In this document: positions 43,331 to 55,309 of the stretch, one piece after another
Numbering within the stretch: the first letter of the stretch is position 1
Layout: every line of letters starts with the position of its first letter
NCBI GenBank assembly: GCA_021927905.1
Contig: BLLK01000029.1
Location: forward strand, 186,001-250,000
Source: Chaetoceros tenuissimus
Lineage: Eukaryota > Bacillariophyta > Thalassiosirophyceae > Chaetocerotales > Chaetocerotaceae
Direction: 5' to 3'
DNA length: 64,000 nucleotides
The notes under the pieces: model-generated
The model's input: only the letters and a program-made list of their open reading frames with translations
The model's database searches: none
Told to the model about the DNA's origin: nothing
Position numbers and translations under genes: made by a program

Positions 43331-44657
43331 ATGCGTCTTACATTGATTGCTTCTGTTCTTCTTGCTGCAGTAAACGTTGATGCGTTTGCACCAGTCAACA
43401 CCGGACGTTCTGTAACCTCTCTTCAGAGCACTGTTGAGGCTACTGACTTCAACTCCAAGTTGGAAGCAAGCCTTGCTAAGATGGCTGCAAGAGATGCTGA
43501 GTCCAAGATCTCTGCAGATGTGAGTTTTACAAAGTTATAAAGGAGAGAGTTTCTATTTCATGAAATGAAGCAGTAGGTGAATGAGTGGTGATGGGTGGAC
43601 ATTACCGAAGAATGTTTTCAGATAGACAAAGGATTCGGAAGTGTTCAGTAGTCTGAGGACCTAATGTGCTGTACAGGGAGGTTCTGCAATTTGACAATTA
43701 TATGTTTTATAAAAAAGAAAGGAATCATGCTCTGTATATGGAAGAAGATGGAGATCAAACTTTCAAACAAGGCCTCACTCACCTACTGCTGAAAAAAGAG
43801 ACTCGGAAAAGAAATTTGATTTTGGTATGCAGAAATTTAACTTTGATTTCTTTACTAACAATAATTTTTTCCACAAACAGGATCTTAAGGTTGTTTTCGA
43901 GGACGAGCACATTGTTGTTGTTGATAAGCCAGCTGGAGTACTTTGTGTACCAAACAAGGACAACAACCCATCCCTTTCACAAGCTGTTTTCGACAAGTTC
44001 GGATCTGAATCTGGACGTGCTGACAAGATGGTTGTACACAGACTTGGTATGGATACTTCCGGACTTGTTGTATTTGCACGTACCGAGGATGCTCTTCGTG
44101 GAATGAATACTGCTTTCCGTACTCGCAGTGTAACTCGTACTTACGAGGCACTTGCATGCGGGTCCATTGAAGAGGCTGAGGGCACCATCAATCTTCCACT
44201 TATGAGAGACTATGAGTTCCCACCATACATGCGTGTATCTACCGATGAGCACCAAAAAGCATTGATTGGATTGTCTGTAGAGGATGTTGGAAAGAAGCTT
44301 CTTGAGAGACCAAAGGAGAGTTTGACAAAGTTCACTGTAGTTGGAAAGGAAGAGCTCGAGGGAAATGCTGTCACTCGTGTATCTTTGACTAGTATTTCTG
44401 GACGTACACACCAGCTCAATGTTCACCTTGCAGCTTATGGACACCCAATTGTAGGAGATCAGGTATATGGAATCAATGGAGAAGCAGCAGCTAATGGAGG
44501 ACTTGAGGCAGGAACATCTGCATCAAGTGCTTCTGCTGATCTTCAGGAGTCAATTGCATCTGCAGCAAAGTCAATGTGTGTACATGCAAAGACAATTAGC
44601 TTTGAGCATCCAGTAACTGAGGAGAAATTGTCATTCGAGAGTGCTGCACCTTTCTAA
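43331..44657 (+). CDS. Plastid-targeted RluA-family pseudouridine synthase, copy B
   Basis: Seen: exon 1 is 43331-43519, a 361 bp intron (GTGAGT...ACAG) follows, and exon 2 is 43881-44657; 321 aa. The N-terminus MRLTLIASVLLAAVNVDA-FAPV is a signal peptide with an AFAP junction. A short homologous spacer (DFNSKLEASLAKMAARDAES) matches copy A's DINAKLAAQMQKLRAKDATS at only moderate identity. The enzyme part is the same as copy A except SADLQ for SAELQ and TEEKL for TGEKL. It also has HRLG (Gly ~119) in place of the catalytic-Asp motif HRLD. The intron is almost four times longer than copy A's and unlike it. The gene is divergent from copy A and in the same direction as ZNG1. Confidence 0.85.
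43881..44657 (+). repeat. Inverted repeat arm B (exon 2 of copy B)
   Basis: Partner of 41863-42639; equal length of 777 bp. The spacer between the arms (42640-43880) holds both first exons, both introns and the shared promoter. Confidence 0.9.
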
Positions 44658-45025
44658 GTCACTATGCAAAAACAAATAAAAAAATAATCTAAACTGTAAT
44701 TTTCACATAGATTTCTGTACTGTTTTTTCTCTTTTATAACAGTAGATCAGCCAATCAGTCTTGACTTGACATGTGGATTGTGTCTAAGCTCTTCGAGTCT
44801 CGAGGAATAAATAGACTTTCTTTCAATCAATTTTCAATTTTCACTCCAAATGGAAATTGAAAGCTTCGTCTCACTTAGTCCGTACGTATTGTACATTCGC
44901 AATATTCCCAAGCATCCAACGTGGTTATCGATACAATGAGAAATGGATCCCTGATGGATTTTGGATTTCTATCATTTTTCTTTTGTTCATTACTTGAAGC
45001 AGTCTTCACCCCAAATTGATTAAAT
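44658..45025. other. Interval between copy B and ZNG1
   Basis: 368 bp with the 3' UTR of copy B and the promoter of ZNG1. A weak inverted repeat (TCAATTT ... AAATTGA, ~44833-44860) is present. No gene. Confidence 0.5.
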
Positions 45026-46441
45026 ATGAGCGATGAAAGCATATATTCAGACGACGAGATTCCAATGCTGGTTCCATTTGACGAGAACAAGGAAGAATTG
45101 GTTGAGCAACCAGTCCCATTAGGTTTACCAGCAGTACCTGTCACAATCCTGACGGGCTTTCTTGGTTCAGGGAAAACATCCCTTATTCAATATATCTTAC
45201 AGTCACCAGATCATGGCAAAAAGATAGCTGTAATAGAAAACGAATTCAGTGGGATGTCTGCAGCTAATCCTACTTCAAAAGCTAATGGTTCTTTAGCAGA
45301 GAAAGAAGGTCTAAGTATTGAAACCTTGATTGCACGCGATGGATCTGATAATAGCAATCTTACGGACTTGATTGAACTCCCAAATGGATGTATTTGTTGC
45401 ACTGTCAAAGATTCCCTTGTAGAAACATTGGAAAATCTTATTGATAAAAAGCGAGAATTGGATTATATAATTATTGAATGCTCTGGTATGGCAAACCCTG
45501 GACCTATAGCAAGTATCTTTTGGTTAGATGACACATTAGAAAGTAGAATACGACTCGACGGTATTGTCACGTGTGTAGATGCCAGGAATATAGAGATGCA
45601 ATTGCATGAAACAAGCAGTAAAATTGAGGGAAACAATGGGGGTGATGAGGCTGCTCAGCAAATTGCATACGCAGATAGAATAATTGTGAATAAAATTGAT
45701 TTGTTGCAGAAAGAAGAAGCGCAGGACCATTTGCAAAATGTCATGAACACAATCAGATCAATCAATAGCACAGCTTTGATTAAAACTACTTCATTTTCAA
45801 GAGTTGATGACCTTACATGGATCCTTGATTCTAATTGCTTTGACGTAGAGAAAGCCCAGAATTTAGAAAGTTCTTTATCAAAAGGATCTGTTTTCCAAAA
45901 TCCAGATATCGACGACGACATTCCTCTGTGTGCCCCATGTACTACAGAAAACCATTCACATACAAATACAATTACAACAATAGCCTTGATAGAAAAAGGT
46001 TCGGTCTGTATCAAGAAAATGAATACTTGGTTGGCATCCATACTTTGGCCCGACCAGGACAAAGACGATAAAATTCTTACTGCAGAATTGAAAGAATTGG
46101 AGAGATTAGGAAAAATTACGACAGAGGAACTCATGGAGCGCAACAAACGAGACGAAGTGGAAAGAACAATGATGATATTTAGAGTAAAAGGCATATTATC
46201 AGCTAATTGCTCCGAATACGCTGACATTGATGATGAGGAATACAAAGGCTTTTTGTCTGAAAATGGCGTAGATTCACGAAAATATTTAGTTCAAGGGGTG
46301 AATGATTTATGGGACATCAACCCAATGAAATTGTCGGAGGGGTGGAAAAGCGACGAAGACAGGTTATGTAAACTTGTTTTAATTGGACGCAATCTGGATT
46401 CTTCTACTCTTGGTGCAGGTTTCAAGGCATGCATTGTCTAA
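45026..46441 (+). CDS. ZNG1: ZNG1-type zinc chaperone GTPase (CobW/COG0523, G3E family)
   Basis: Seen: an intronless 471-residue frame. Walker A FLGSGKTS (~45-52), the metal-binding GCICCTVKD (CxCC Cys 122, 124 and 125), Walker B-like ECSGMANPGPIASIFW (~151-166), NKID guanine motif (VNKIDLL, ~217), and a C-terminal CobW_C domain ending RLCKLVLIGRNLDSSTLG. Collinear with human ZNG1 (formerly CBWD1). Known: ZNG1 passes zinc to methionine aminopeptidase 1, binding its zinc finger through an N-terminal CPxLVP motif. Here the equivalent site reads IPMLVP (residues 12-17), keeping PxLVP but with Ile for Cys. Cytosolic: no targeting peptide is visible. Tail to tail with GyrA, only 74 bp apart. Confidence 0.85.
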   Translation: MSDESIYSDDEIPMLVPFDENKEELVEQPVPLGLPAVPVTILTGFLGSGKTSLIQYILQSPDHGKKIAVIENEFSGMSAANPTSKANGSLAEKEGLSIETLIARDGSDNSNLTDLIELPNGCICCTVKDSLVETLENLIDKKRELDYIIIECSGMANPGPIASIFWLDDTLESRIRLDGIVTCVDARNIEMQLHETSSKIEGNNGGDEAAQQIAYADRIIVNKIDLLQKEEAQDHLQNVMNTIRSINSTALIKTTSFSRVDDLTWILDSNCFDVEKAQNLESSLSKGSVFQNPDIDDDIPLCAPCTTENHSHTNTITTIALIEKGSVCIKKMNTWLASILWPDQDKDDKILTAELKELERLGKITTEELMERNKRDEVERTMMIFRVKGILSANCSEYADIDDEEYKGFLSENGVDSRKYLVQGVNDLWDINPMKLSEGWKSDEDRLCKLVLIGRNLDSSTLGAGFKACIV

Positions 46442-46515
46442 ACTTTTACGTGAATGATTGTTCTATTTGAATTATTATCATATTTGTACAATAGAGAATA
46501 AATAATTAACAACAT

Positions 46516-49410
46516 TTATTCCTCGTCATCGTCTTTCAAAGTTGGTACTGTGCTCACACTGCTTATATAGTCACCATTATCAATGTCAACCTTTTGTACC
46601 AAAACACCTGTTGCAGATCTTCCTTGTGTAGAGATAGCATCTACCTTTTGTCTAACAATCACTCCCTTTGAAGTGATCACAAGAACCTCATCGTCATCAT
46701 TTACTGGTCTGAGACATGTTAAACCATCCTTGAATTCGATTCCCTTCTTGAACTTTGTCGCAATCACACCAACTCCTCCTCGTGCACGAGCACTGAATTC
46801 TTCAGTTTTCATTCTTTTACCATATCCACAGCTTGTTACAGCCAAGACATATTCTGGACTCTCACTGCCACTAAGAACATTAACATCTGCAAGTGTATCC
46901 CCCTTTTTCAACTTCATGGATTTCACCCCACGACTTGTTCTTCCTGTAGCACGAAGTGAAGACGACTCGAATCTGCTAGCCATACCCTTTGTTGTTCCAA
47001 TAAGAATATCATCACCATCCGCACACTTGTGACACCACTTAAGAACATCTCCCTCACTCAAAGATGCAATCGTAAGGCCTCTAGAAGATATACTTTCAAA
47101 AGCTGCAAGGGGAGTTTTCTTGATCATCCCCTGTTCTGTCGCAAGAAGGCAGTATTCATTCTTCGAGAATTTGCTCACTGGCAAAACAGATGTTATCATT
47201 TCATCCGATTTGATTGGTAAAACACTTGGAATTGGAACTCCCTTCGCAGTGCGGCCACCCGATGGCACCTGGAAAGCTCTCAAACCATAGGCGATGCCTC
47301 TTTGGGTAGTCATAAGAAGAGTATCATGATCATTACAGGAGAAACAATGTACTACTTCATCATCACTTGATGCATTTGAAGTACCTTGCTTGCCTCTTGT
47401 TCCACGTCCTTGGTTCTCAAATGTCTTTAGAGGCATACGCTTGATATATCCACCACTGGTGACTACAATTACATTTCTAGAATTTTGAACTAGATCGATA
47501 TCCTCTAGTTCTCCTTCCTCAGTAAGAATTTTGGTTTTTCTTGGTACACCGAAGTCATTCTTCAACTCTGCAAATTCTTCGATCATGAGATTACGAATAG
47601 AAGTATCATTTTCCATGAGGTCAGTGTATTTCATAATGGATTCCTTCAACGTTTTCTTTTCATCACTTAGTTTGGAATTATTCAACCTTGTCAGCTGGCC
47701 TAACTGAAGTTTCAACACTGCATTTGCTTGCTCCTGAGATAATCCTAAACCATTACTGTCGCTATTCATGAGCGTGATTCTAGCTGTATTTTGATCTGGG
47801 GCTTTGCGAATAATATCAATAACTTCGTCAACTCTTTTCAAAGCGATGAGAAGCCCATCTACAATATGCGCTCTAGCTGCTACCTTTTTCAACTGATGCT
47901 TAGTCTTACGACGAATGGTTTCAAAGCGGAAATCAAGAAAAGTATCCAACGCGTTGCGAAGAGTGAAACGCTTAGGAACAGTTCCAGAACCCATTAATGC
48001 TAAAAAGTTTCCAGAGAAACTGGTTTGAAGAGGAGTTTTCTTGAACAAATTGTTCTAATAGAATTACAGTTAGAAAATGAGTCACAAGATGAATAAAAGT
48101 TTTCGCGAGGCAACATACCTGTACAACAGCGGCTACAGCATCCCTCTTCAATTCGATAACTACGCGAATACCATCTCTGTCACTCTCATCTCTCAAGTCA
48201 GCAATCCCATCAATCTTTTTATCATTTACCAAGTCTGCAATCTTTTCCAATAAAGCTGACTTGTTAACTTGATATGGTAGCTCAGTTACAATAATAGCTG
48301 TTCTCACGGCTTTTCCTTTACCAGCCTTTATCTGTTCAATATGTGTGACTGCTCTCATTGTAATTCCGCCATTTCCAGTTTTGTAAAGCTTTTCTGCGCC
48401 ATCTTTACCCATGATAGTTGCAGCAGTTGGGAAATCTGGAGCTGGTACCAGACTAAAAAGCTTCTTATCACTCACTGGCTTTTTACCCTCCTCACGACTT
48501 TCTGTTAGTGCTATGCATGCAGATAACAATTCACCCAAGTTATGTGGAGGAACATTTGTTGCCATACCAACTGCAATTCCTGCACACCCATTTAAAAGCA
48601 ACACTGGAAGCTTTGCTGGCAAGACAGTAGGCTCAATTTCATTTCCATCAAAATTAGGAATAAAGTCAACAGTATCCAAATTTATTTCATCCAACAACGC
48701 TTCATTCGCTACTTTTGTAAGTTTACATTCTGTATAACGCATAGCTGCAGCTGGATCTGCATCAATCGAACCAAAATTTCCATGACCATCAATAAGAGGC
48801 ACATTTGTCGAAAAATCTTGTGCAAGACGAACAAGGGCATCATAAACAGCAGTATCACCATGTGGGTGATATTTTCCCAATACTTCGCCGACTACACGTG
48901 CCGACTTACGAAATCCTTGGTTTTGGTGGTGGGGATAAGACTGTCAATCACTTTCACTTGGTCAAAAGATGATACATAAAACAAGGATTCTTCAAACTTA
49001 CCACTATTTGGAGTTAAGCCAAGTCCGCTCATGGAATAAAGAATTCTTCTGTGTACAGGTTTCAATCCATCTCTTGCATCTGGTAGAGCACGTCCTAATA
49101 TAATGGAAAGTGCATACTGCATAAAAGAGTTTTCAATTTCATTTGACAATTCTATAGCGGAAGGTGACGAGGATAATAGTTCATTTGCCGCATCAAATTG
49201 TTCAGCTTCAGTCATTTCACCCTTGTTCGGATCAAATGAACCTTTTTCATCTGTGATAGTGTTGTAAATTGCAGACGATGGCTGATGTCTATTCAAACCT
49301 GTAGTGACTGTTGTTGATTGGAAAGCAATAGCAACTTTTGCCGATAAAAGCAATGCACAAAGTGCCATGACACGGAAACCTGACGATTCACGCCTCATCA
49401 TCAATAACAA
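46516..49410 (-). CDS. gyrA: DNA gyrase subunit A, plastid-targeted
   Basis: Seen: exons 49410-49002, 48915-48119 and 48054-46516 with 86 and 64 bp introns; 914 aa. The N-terminus has a signal peptide ([17 protein letters not shown]) with an Ala-Phe junction as in diatom plastid proteins. The catalytic core has [48 protein letters not shown] (active-site Tyr ~197), and then six beta-pinwheel blades from ~590 to the end, with repeats such as [10 protein letters not shown] and TTKGMASRF. The gyrase box is present in the form [11 protein letters not shown] (GyrA Q-R-R-G-G-K-G equivalent, degenerate). Known: GyrA2GyrB2 supercoils plastid and possibly mitochondrial DNA; GyrB must be encoded elsewhere. 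The divergent neighbour is UTP4. ParC/topoisomerase IV was considered, but a full pinwheel with a recognisable box favours GyrA. Confidence 0.9.
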
Positions 49411-49718
49411 AGTATTGTAATATATCTTTGAAACTCAAAGCAGGTATAGAGAAGGGAATGAAAGTGAAAGTGATGCTGTGATGTGTTTTTCTGTGTGAAA
49501 GATCGTGAAAATCATTGGTGGTGGCAGAGAGAAGAAAGATCTACCTCCCATGGGCGGCTAGACTATACTGACCAATACGTAGCTAGTGTAAGCCGGAGCC
49601 ATTGCTTTTTGAAGAAAGGACCTCATCTTTCTCTGATAGCCAATAGTCAATACGATACAAGCTAAATCAATAATTCAACTCTACTTCTTCTTGAAAATAT
49701 TACAAAATCTTATCAAGA
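49411..49718. promoter_or_regulatory. Divergent promoter, gyrA / UTP4
   Basis: 308 bp between divergent start codons. It contains GAAAGTGAAAGTGA (~49461-49474), a short GA-rich repeat. No gene. Confidence 0.5.
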
Positions 49719-52700
49719 ATGCCTCGTGGTCAACCCCAGACTCCTACAGCTAAAGGTCTAACGCCTCCAGCAAGGAGAACTAGAAGTGCTCGCAAGAAGC
49801 GGCAAAGTGTGGAAACTACAAAACAAGTAGAAGAAACACCTCAACCTGCTGTGCCAGAAACACCAACTGTAGAACCAATTATCGAGGAGGAAACACCGGT
49901 TTCAATCGAAGTTGAGGATGTTCCAGTTCAAAATCCTAAAATACGCAGTGCACGTAAAAGAGCAAAGGCTCCATTGCCACCTTTACCAGATACACCTGTC
50001 CCTCCTCCAAAGCCTTCGGCACGTAAATCTCGTCAAAACTCGAATGCATCTGAAGCTTCCATGAACGATGAAGAGGAAGCCCCTGTTTCTAGAAGAAAGA
50101 GAAAAAATAGTGTTGATCAACTTTGTGATATGAAGAAGGATACATCTCCAAAGAAGAGAGTTAAAAATCAAATGGCTGTTCGTGTCCATAGATTTCGAAG
50201 TGCAGGATATGTCCCTAAAAGTATTTTGAGACTTTGTGCTCCTCCTATGGATAGTGAAGGTAATGACTTTGCTCAGATTGCAGTTAGCCGCAATGGCGGT
50301 GCTGTGGAACTTGTGAGTGTTGAGCAGAAGTGGAGATGTGTCAGTGTTGTAGAAGGTTTGAGATCAAGAAATGTTGAAGCTATGGCATGGATTTCTGGTG
50401 CTTCTACTGAAGATACTGAAAATTCCGATATAGACCAGCAAGAAGTATTTCTCAACATTGAGCAGAAAGTTGCAGCTCAGAAACAGGACAAGAGAAGACT
50501 TTTTGGAGGTTCACCGGATGGTACCCTGTTTGAGATTGATTTCAAGACAAAACGTCAGTTAGGTGTGATTGGAAGTGGTGGTGGAGCAGTTTTTTGCATG
50601 ACAAGTCTATGCTATTCTAATTTGATTGCTGCTGGATGTGAGGACGGTTCAGTCAGAATCTACAGGGCTAAGGAGGTTGTTCAAGGTGATATTGACCAAT
50701 CGAGACTTGAATTAGTATCTACTTTGCCAACAATTGGCGATGCAATTATATCTATCGCTTGGCTTCGAGGTTCAGGGACTAATGGTATGGAAGGGAGCAT
50801 AGTCTATGTAGGTTCTTCAGATGGCACAATTAGAAAATTTCAATGCGCTTCTGCGTCGAATAAGGCTAGAGTTACTGGAAGTATTGTCCCCCATGCTGTT
50901 AGTACAGGCAACGTTTTGGTCGATGATAAATCTTCTTTCTCATCGTTACAGTGGAAAGCAGGGCCAAGAATGACAGTTGAAAGTCGGGGAAGAAAAGTAT
51001 CAACGAAAATTTGGGCTTTGAATGTCTTGGATGATGGAACGGTGGTATCAGGTGACTCTATGGGAAATGTGCAGATCTGGGACGGTAATGCATGCACATT
51101 GTTACAAAGCTTCGAACACAACCAAAATAATGCTGATGTTCTTGATATTGCAATCAGCTTGAACCAAAATAAAATTATGGCGAGTGGGGTAGACTCTAAA
51201 GTGATTTGTATCGAGAGGGTTCCATCAAACTCTTGTGCCGAATCGAAATGGGTTTTCACTTGTCAGCAAAGATGTCATACTCACGATGTGCACTCCTTAG
51301 CAATTGTTACAAGATCAGATCCAACAGGATGTATGCACAAAGGTAAAAAGAGGGAATTGCTTTGTAGTGCAGGTGTTGATACTAAAATTTGCTCCTACCT
51401 TGTGGCTAATCTGAAAAAGTACAGGCCTAAAATTGTATATAAATACCCTACCAGGGCACCAATTGCTTTGGCAAAAGGACCCAGAATACTTTCTGTGATG
51501 AAGTCGGACGAGATTGAATTTTTCCAGCTTGCAACATCTATCCAATCGCGATCATCTGAAAAGAATATCGCCCTAGATGAAAATCAAGCTTTCTTAGGTA
51601 CTCTGGGCATTAAGAGCAACAATAACCTTGTTTCATTTGATGTTAATGATGAAGGAGATTTGTTGGCAGTCAGTCATGCAGAGGGTCTTTTGATCTTTAA
51701 GCTAGATTACACAGAGGATAGTAAAAGAAAAAACAAGGTTCTTGTACCAAAGAAGTTGCTAGTTCCTCACAATGTAAATGTTGGATGCTCTGCATTGAAG
51801 TTTGGAAACGGATTCCTTCTTTGTGCTACTACTAATGGACCAATTCATATGATTCGTTTTAATAGAAACGAAACTGAAATTGTTGCATCACTCGAACACT
51901 CTTTTGCCCGTGAGAGTCAATATAAGAGCGAAGAATATCAAATCAACGAAATTGTGCTGAGTCCTGACGGAAAGTGGTTTGCAACATCTCGTAATACATT
52001 TGGGAAAGGAGCAATTCATGTTTACTCCCTAAATGATCAGAAACTTTGGTGGACGTTACCGAGTACCGAAGCTGGTCAATCTAGTGTAAATTTCTTAGGT
52101 GGAATCAATGATTCGGCCTCAGTACTTGCAGTTGCTTGTGATAATGGAGCATTTTATCTTTTCGATGTTGAAGAGAAGGGTTTGAATAACTGGAGTGGAG
52201 ACATTGGTATTCCAGTAGCACCGAAGTTACCAACAGAGATTAACGCCTGCAATGAAAGTCCAGATTGCTTGACATTCAATCCAGCCAGCCCCAACAAATT
52301 CGTGATGGTAAGTTTGTCTATATTCGTTACCGAGGACTGCATGGCTATATTTCTGCCCGTTCGACCTTTCCACTCGATGCAGTTTGTCACCCGTGCAACA
52401 TTAACATCAAAAGAAAGTTTAACTCTTCAAATCTTATGATATTTGAGAGTTTGTAGACTTTTGATTACATGACATATCCTCACTTTAAGATTTAACATAT
52501 CTCACATGTCTTTTGCTTTTTGAAGGGTGGACATTCGTGGTTTTGCTCGATTGATTTAAGTAGACCAATACCTCTCCGTGCAATGCCTTTTCCAACAGAT
52601 CATTTCAAAGCTAAACATTGGGATAAATTGTACAAAAAATCTAGAAAGAGATCAAATTCGTTCTCTGACAAATCACAGGATTGGATTCAATCGAAAATGA

Positions 52701-52864
52701 ACGAGGACAATGAAAATAGAAACTTTACAATCTGTCTTAAATATTCCGGTATCATTTTTCAGGATTTTCTCGACGAGAACGAAATGGTTATTGTAGAACA
52801 GCCTTGGTCAGCTATAGTCAATACTCTCCCTTCTGCCTTGGAGCGTCAGAGATATGGATCATAA
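49719..52864 (+). CDS. UTP4: UTP4/Cirhin, WD40 protein of the small-subunit processome
   Basis: Seen: exon 1 is 49719-52307, a 218 bp intron follows, and exon 2 is 52526-52864; 975 aa. The first ~150 residues are basic and Pro/Thr-rich (TPTAKGLTPPARRTRSARKK), probably nuclear or nucleolar targeting. WD40 repeats follow: VHRFRSAGYVPKSILRLCAP (~154), IAVSRNGGAVELVSVEQKW, SNLIAAGCEDGSVRIYRAKE, VVSGDSMGNVQIWDGNACTL, then RCHTHDVHSLAI and a second propeller. The C-terminus FLDENEMVIVEQPWSAIVNT resembles the Utp4/Cirhin tail. Known: UTP4 is in the UTP-A (t-UTP) complex needed for pre-18S rRNA transcription and early cleavage. The family is usually ~700-780 aa; the N-terminal extension explains the extra length. 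It converges with the K+ channel gene, 52 bp away. Confidence 0.85.
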
Positions 52865-52916
52865 TTTCAAATTAACAGTTACTACAAATATTTACAAGTA
52901 TACCATTTATTTTTCT

Positions 52917-55309
52917 CTACATAGAAACACTTCTCGAAGGAACTACTTGAGGAGAAGACACTATTCGCACAACTTTCTCACTTCTACTTCGCAAGGGAAT
53001 ATTCTCGTCTATTGTGCTTTCGTCACTTGCCTGATCATTGTGTTCTGAATCGATTAAGTCGTTAATTTGTCTTTGCCTCTCAGTTTCAGTCATCATGTCA
53101 ATGGAATCATGGAAAGAAGGTAATACATCACCTTTGTACAACGAAAGTCTCTTCAATCGACATTCTTGAAGTTTTTGTCGTGTCAGAATCTCCAGGTCAT
53201 CTTGCTGTAAACCACCACTCCCATCAGCGTCTAGTTTCTCGAATTGAGCGTGAAGTTCATCCAATAGTCTTTGGTCAACTTTGTTCATTACAAGGAGCAT
53301 GTGTTCCACAAATTCCAAAGGAGAAACTTCTCCATCTCCATCTGAATTCATTGCCTCAAGATCCGCAATAGTGACCTCTCTCTTTAGCATTTTTGTGTTT
53401 GCTTTCTCTATTTCTTTCTCGACAAATATGTTTGCAATACGACCAAGGGCAGCAGATAGGACTCCAACGGAAATGGGAATATAGAAAATACAAAACCAAA
53501 TTGTAGCATCCTTTGTTGGCGCAAAGTCACCATAACTTGAAATAATTGTGAGATTTTGTAAAAAACGACAAAATATTCCGTATAAAATGTGCTTCTTACC
53601 CAACTGACGTTCCAGTCATGATACACCAGTAAAATGAATCTGACCAGCTCCAACCTTCCACCACTCCTACGACAACACTTCCGATGAGGACAGAGAGGAT
53701 TATAGGAACAAAAAAGTGGAAAAGCGATTTTGCACATTCAATCAAATGAGAAAAACGCGTCTCGGATACTACTGCCTGTGTATTTTCCTTACTTCCATCA
53801 TCAGCATGATCTTCTCCCAAAGACTTTCGTTCTAATTCCTTCACCTGTGCTTGAACTATATTTTGACCCACGAAACCAAGAACGATACCAATAATACCGA
53901 CTCCCAACATCGCAAAAAAGCAAGAAAACAATCTACCACCTTGACTTTCGGGACTGACATCACCATATCCTGTTGTTGTGAAGGTTACAACTGCAAAGTA
54001 AATACTTTGCCTCACTGACCATTCTTCAAATAATGCAGAAAAGCCAATCACTGCTACAATAAGATACGCAGCAACGAGACCAAACCCTTTCACCATCGCC
54101 GACTCAAGAAACGAAGTGCTTTTTTTCTGTATTCTAAAATCTCTTATATCTTTTCGCCTATACGGATGTGGATTCTCAATTTTGAACTCGCTTTTTTCAA
54201 AATCATTTGAAGGCTTTTCTACATCCAAACTCCTGATACTGATGTGTCTCAGAGATTGAAATCCAACTGGTTTCTTTATATGGAACATCTCGCGTCTAAA
54301 CTTTGGATGGGACTCTTCAGGAGTCGGAATATCAGGACAGATACAGGACATCATTTGATCGTTGGTACTCTCAACTTCTTTGCCCCAACGCTTTAGATCT
54401 ACGCAGAAGTCTTGGAACCTTTCACCACCTGTTTGAGTGAGATTCGCAACGAAATTTCTCACATGAAATGAAGATTTCCCTAAGAAATCCCCCACTTCAA
54501 TATTTGTACTAGAAACTTGAATTGCATGCCATACTTCCAAAGTTATTGAATCACAGTATTCACAAACTGGAAATTCAAATGTCTCATCAAACCAAACTGG
54601 TTCGGTCGTATTTTGCAAAGGAAGAGTCCTACCTACTTCCTCACCATTTAACTTTATGAGGACAAAAGGGTTGAGCTTTTGACCGAATAACAAACTAGCC
54701 GAAACAGTTGTCAGGGAAGGTATATGCAAATCAAGACATTTTTCAATTTCAAGTGTGATGTACATTCTTTGCCTTGTTGTCTGATTCTCTAGGTCTTGCT
54801 TAGTTTTGAACTCAAACTCTTTATCCGATTTTGTTGAGCCAATTCCTAATGAGGATGAAATTGGAAAATTTAAAAGGGACCTATCATCTATTCCCAAACT
54901 TTCCCGTCTCCTCTTCTGACGCAATTCGAATTCATGGATTTCTTCCTCTTTGAACCCTAGTTGCGCTGAAAACTCTACCCTACCTATGACACCGCGACGC
55001 CAATCTTTCATCTTTCTTGCCCCCAATGATCTGATAGACGCAGCTATCTTGGAATCCGTCGAGCCGATAGTTCTCTGAGAGGCATTAAGGATCTTTCTTT
55101 TTCCTTCTTCTATATCGGGTAAGTGCTTTGCTGTTCCCGATCTATCCAACGTCTTTTTATTTTTATACTGAGCAAACTATAACAAATTGATGCAAATTAG
55201 ACATTGAAAACACTAAATATAACACACGCATACAAATGAAATGAGCACAGAATGCTCTTACCTGATCATGATTACCACCATTATGTGGTCGGGTAACTTC
55301 TAGCAACAT
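52917..55309 (-). CDS. Two-pore K+ channel with a C2-like domain and EF hands
   Basis: Seen: exons 55309-55262 (16 codons), 55176-53600 and 53535-52917, with 85 and 64 bp introns; 747 aa. The second intron falls inside the second selectivity filter. Order: N-terminal charged region; C2-like fold (~154-280, with LNPFVLIKLNGEEVGRT and TEPVWFDETFEFPV); a pair of TM helices flanking pore 1, TFTTTGYGDVSP (~414-425); a second TM pair flanking pore 2, MTGTSVGYGDFAP; then two EF hands, MNSDGDGEVSPLEF and LDADGSGGLQQDDL, each with the Dx[DN]G loop. Known: plant TPK channels have two pore domains and C-terminal EF hands and conduct K+ across the vacuolar or plasma membrane under Ca2+ control. Odd: an N-terminal C2 domain is not part of usual TPK proteins. 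Inferred: dual Ca2+/lipid regulation. The upstream region, 760 bp, is shared with RPS6. Confidence 0.85.

Noticed and set aside
45655-46245. 196-codon open frame antisense to ZNG1
   Set aside because: Lies wholly within a conserved gene on the other strand; low-complexity Ser/Leu composition and no homologue recognised.
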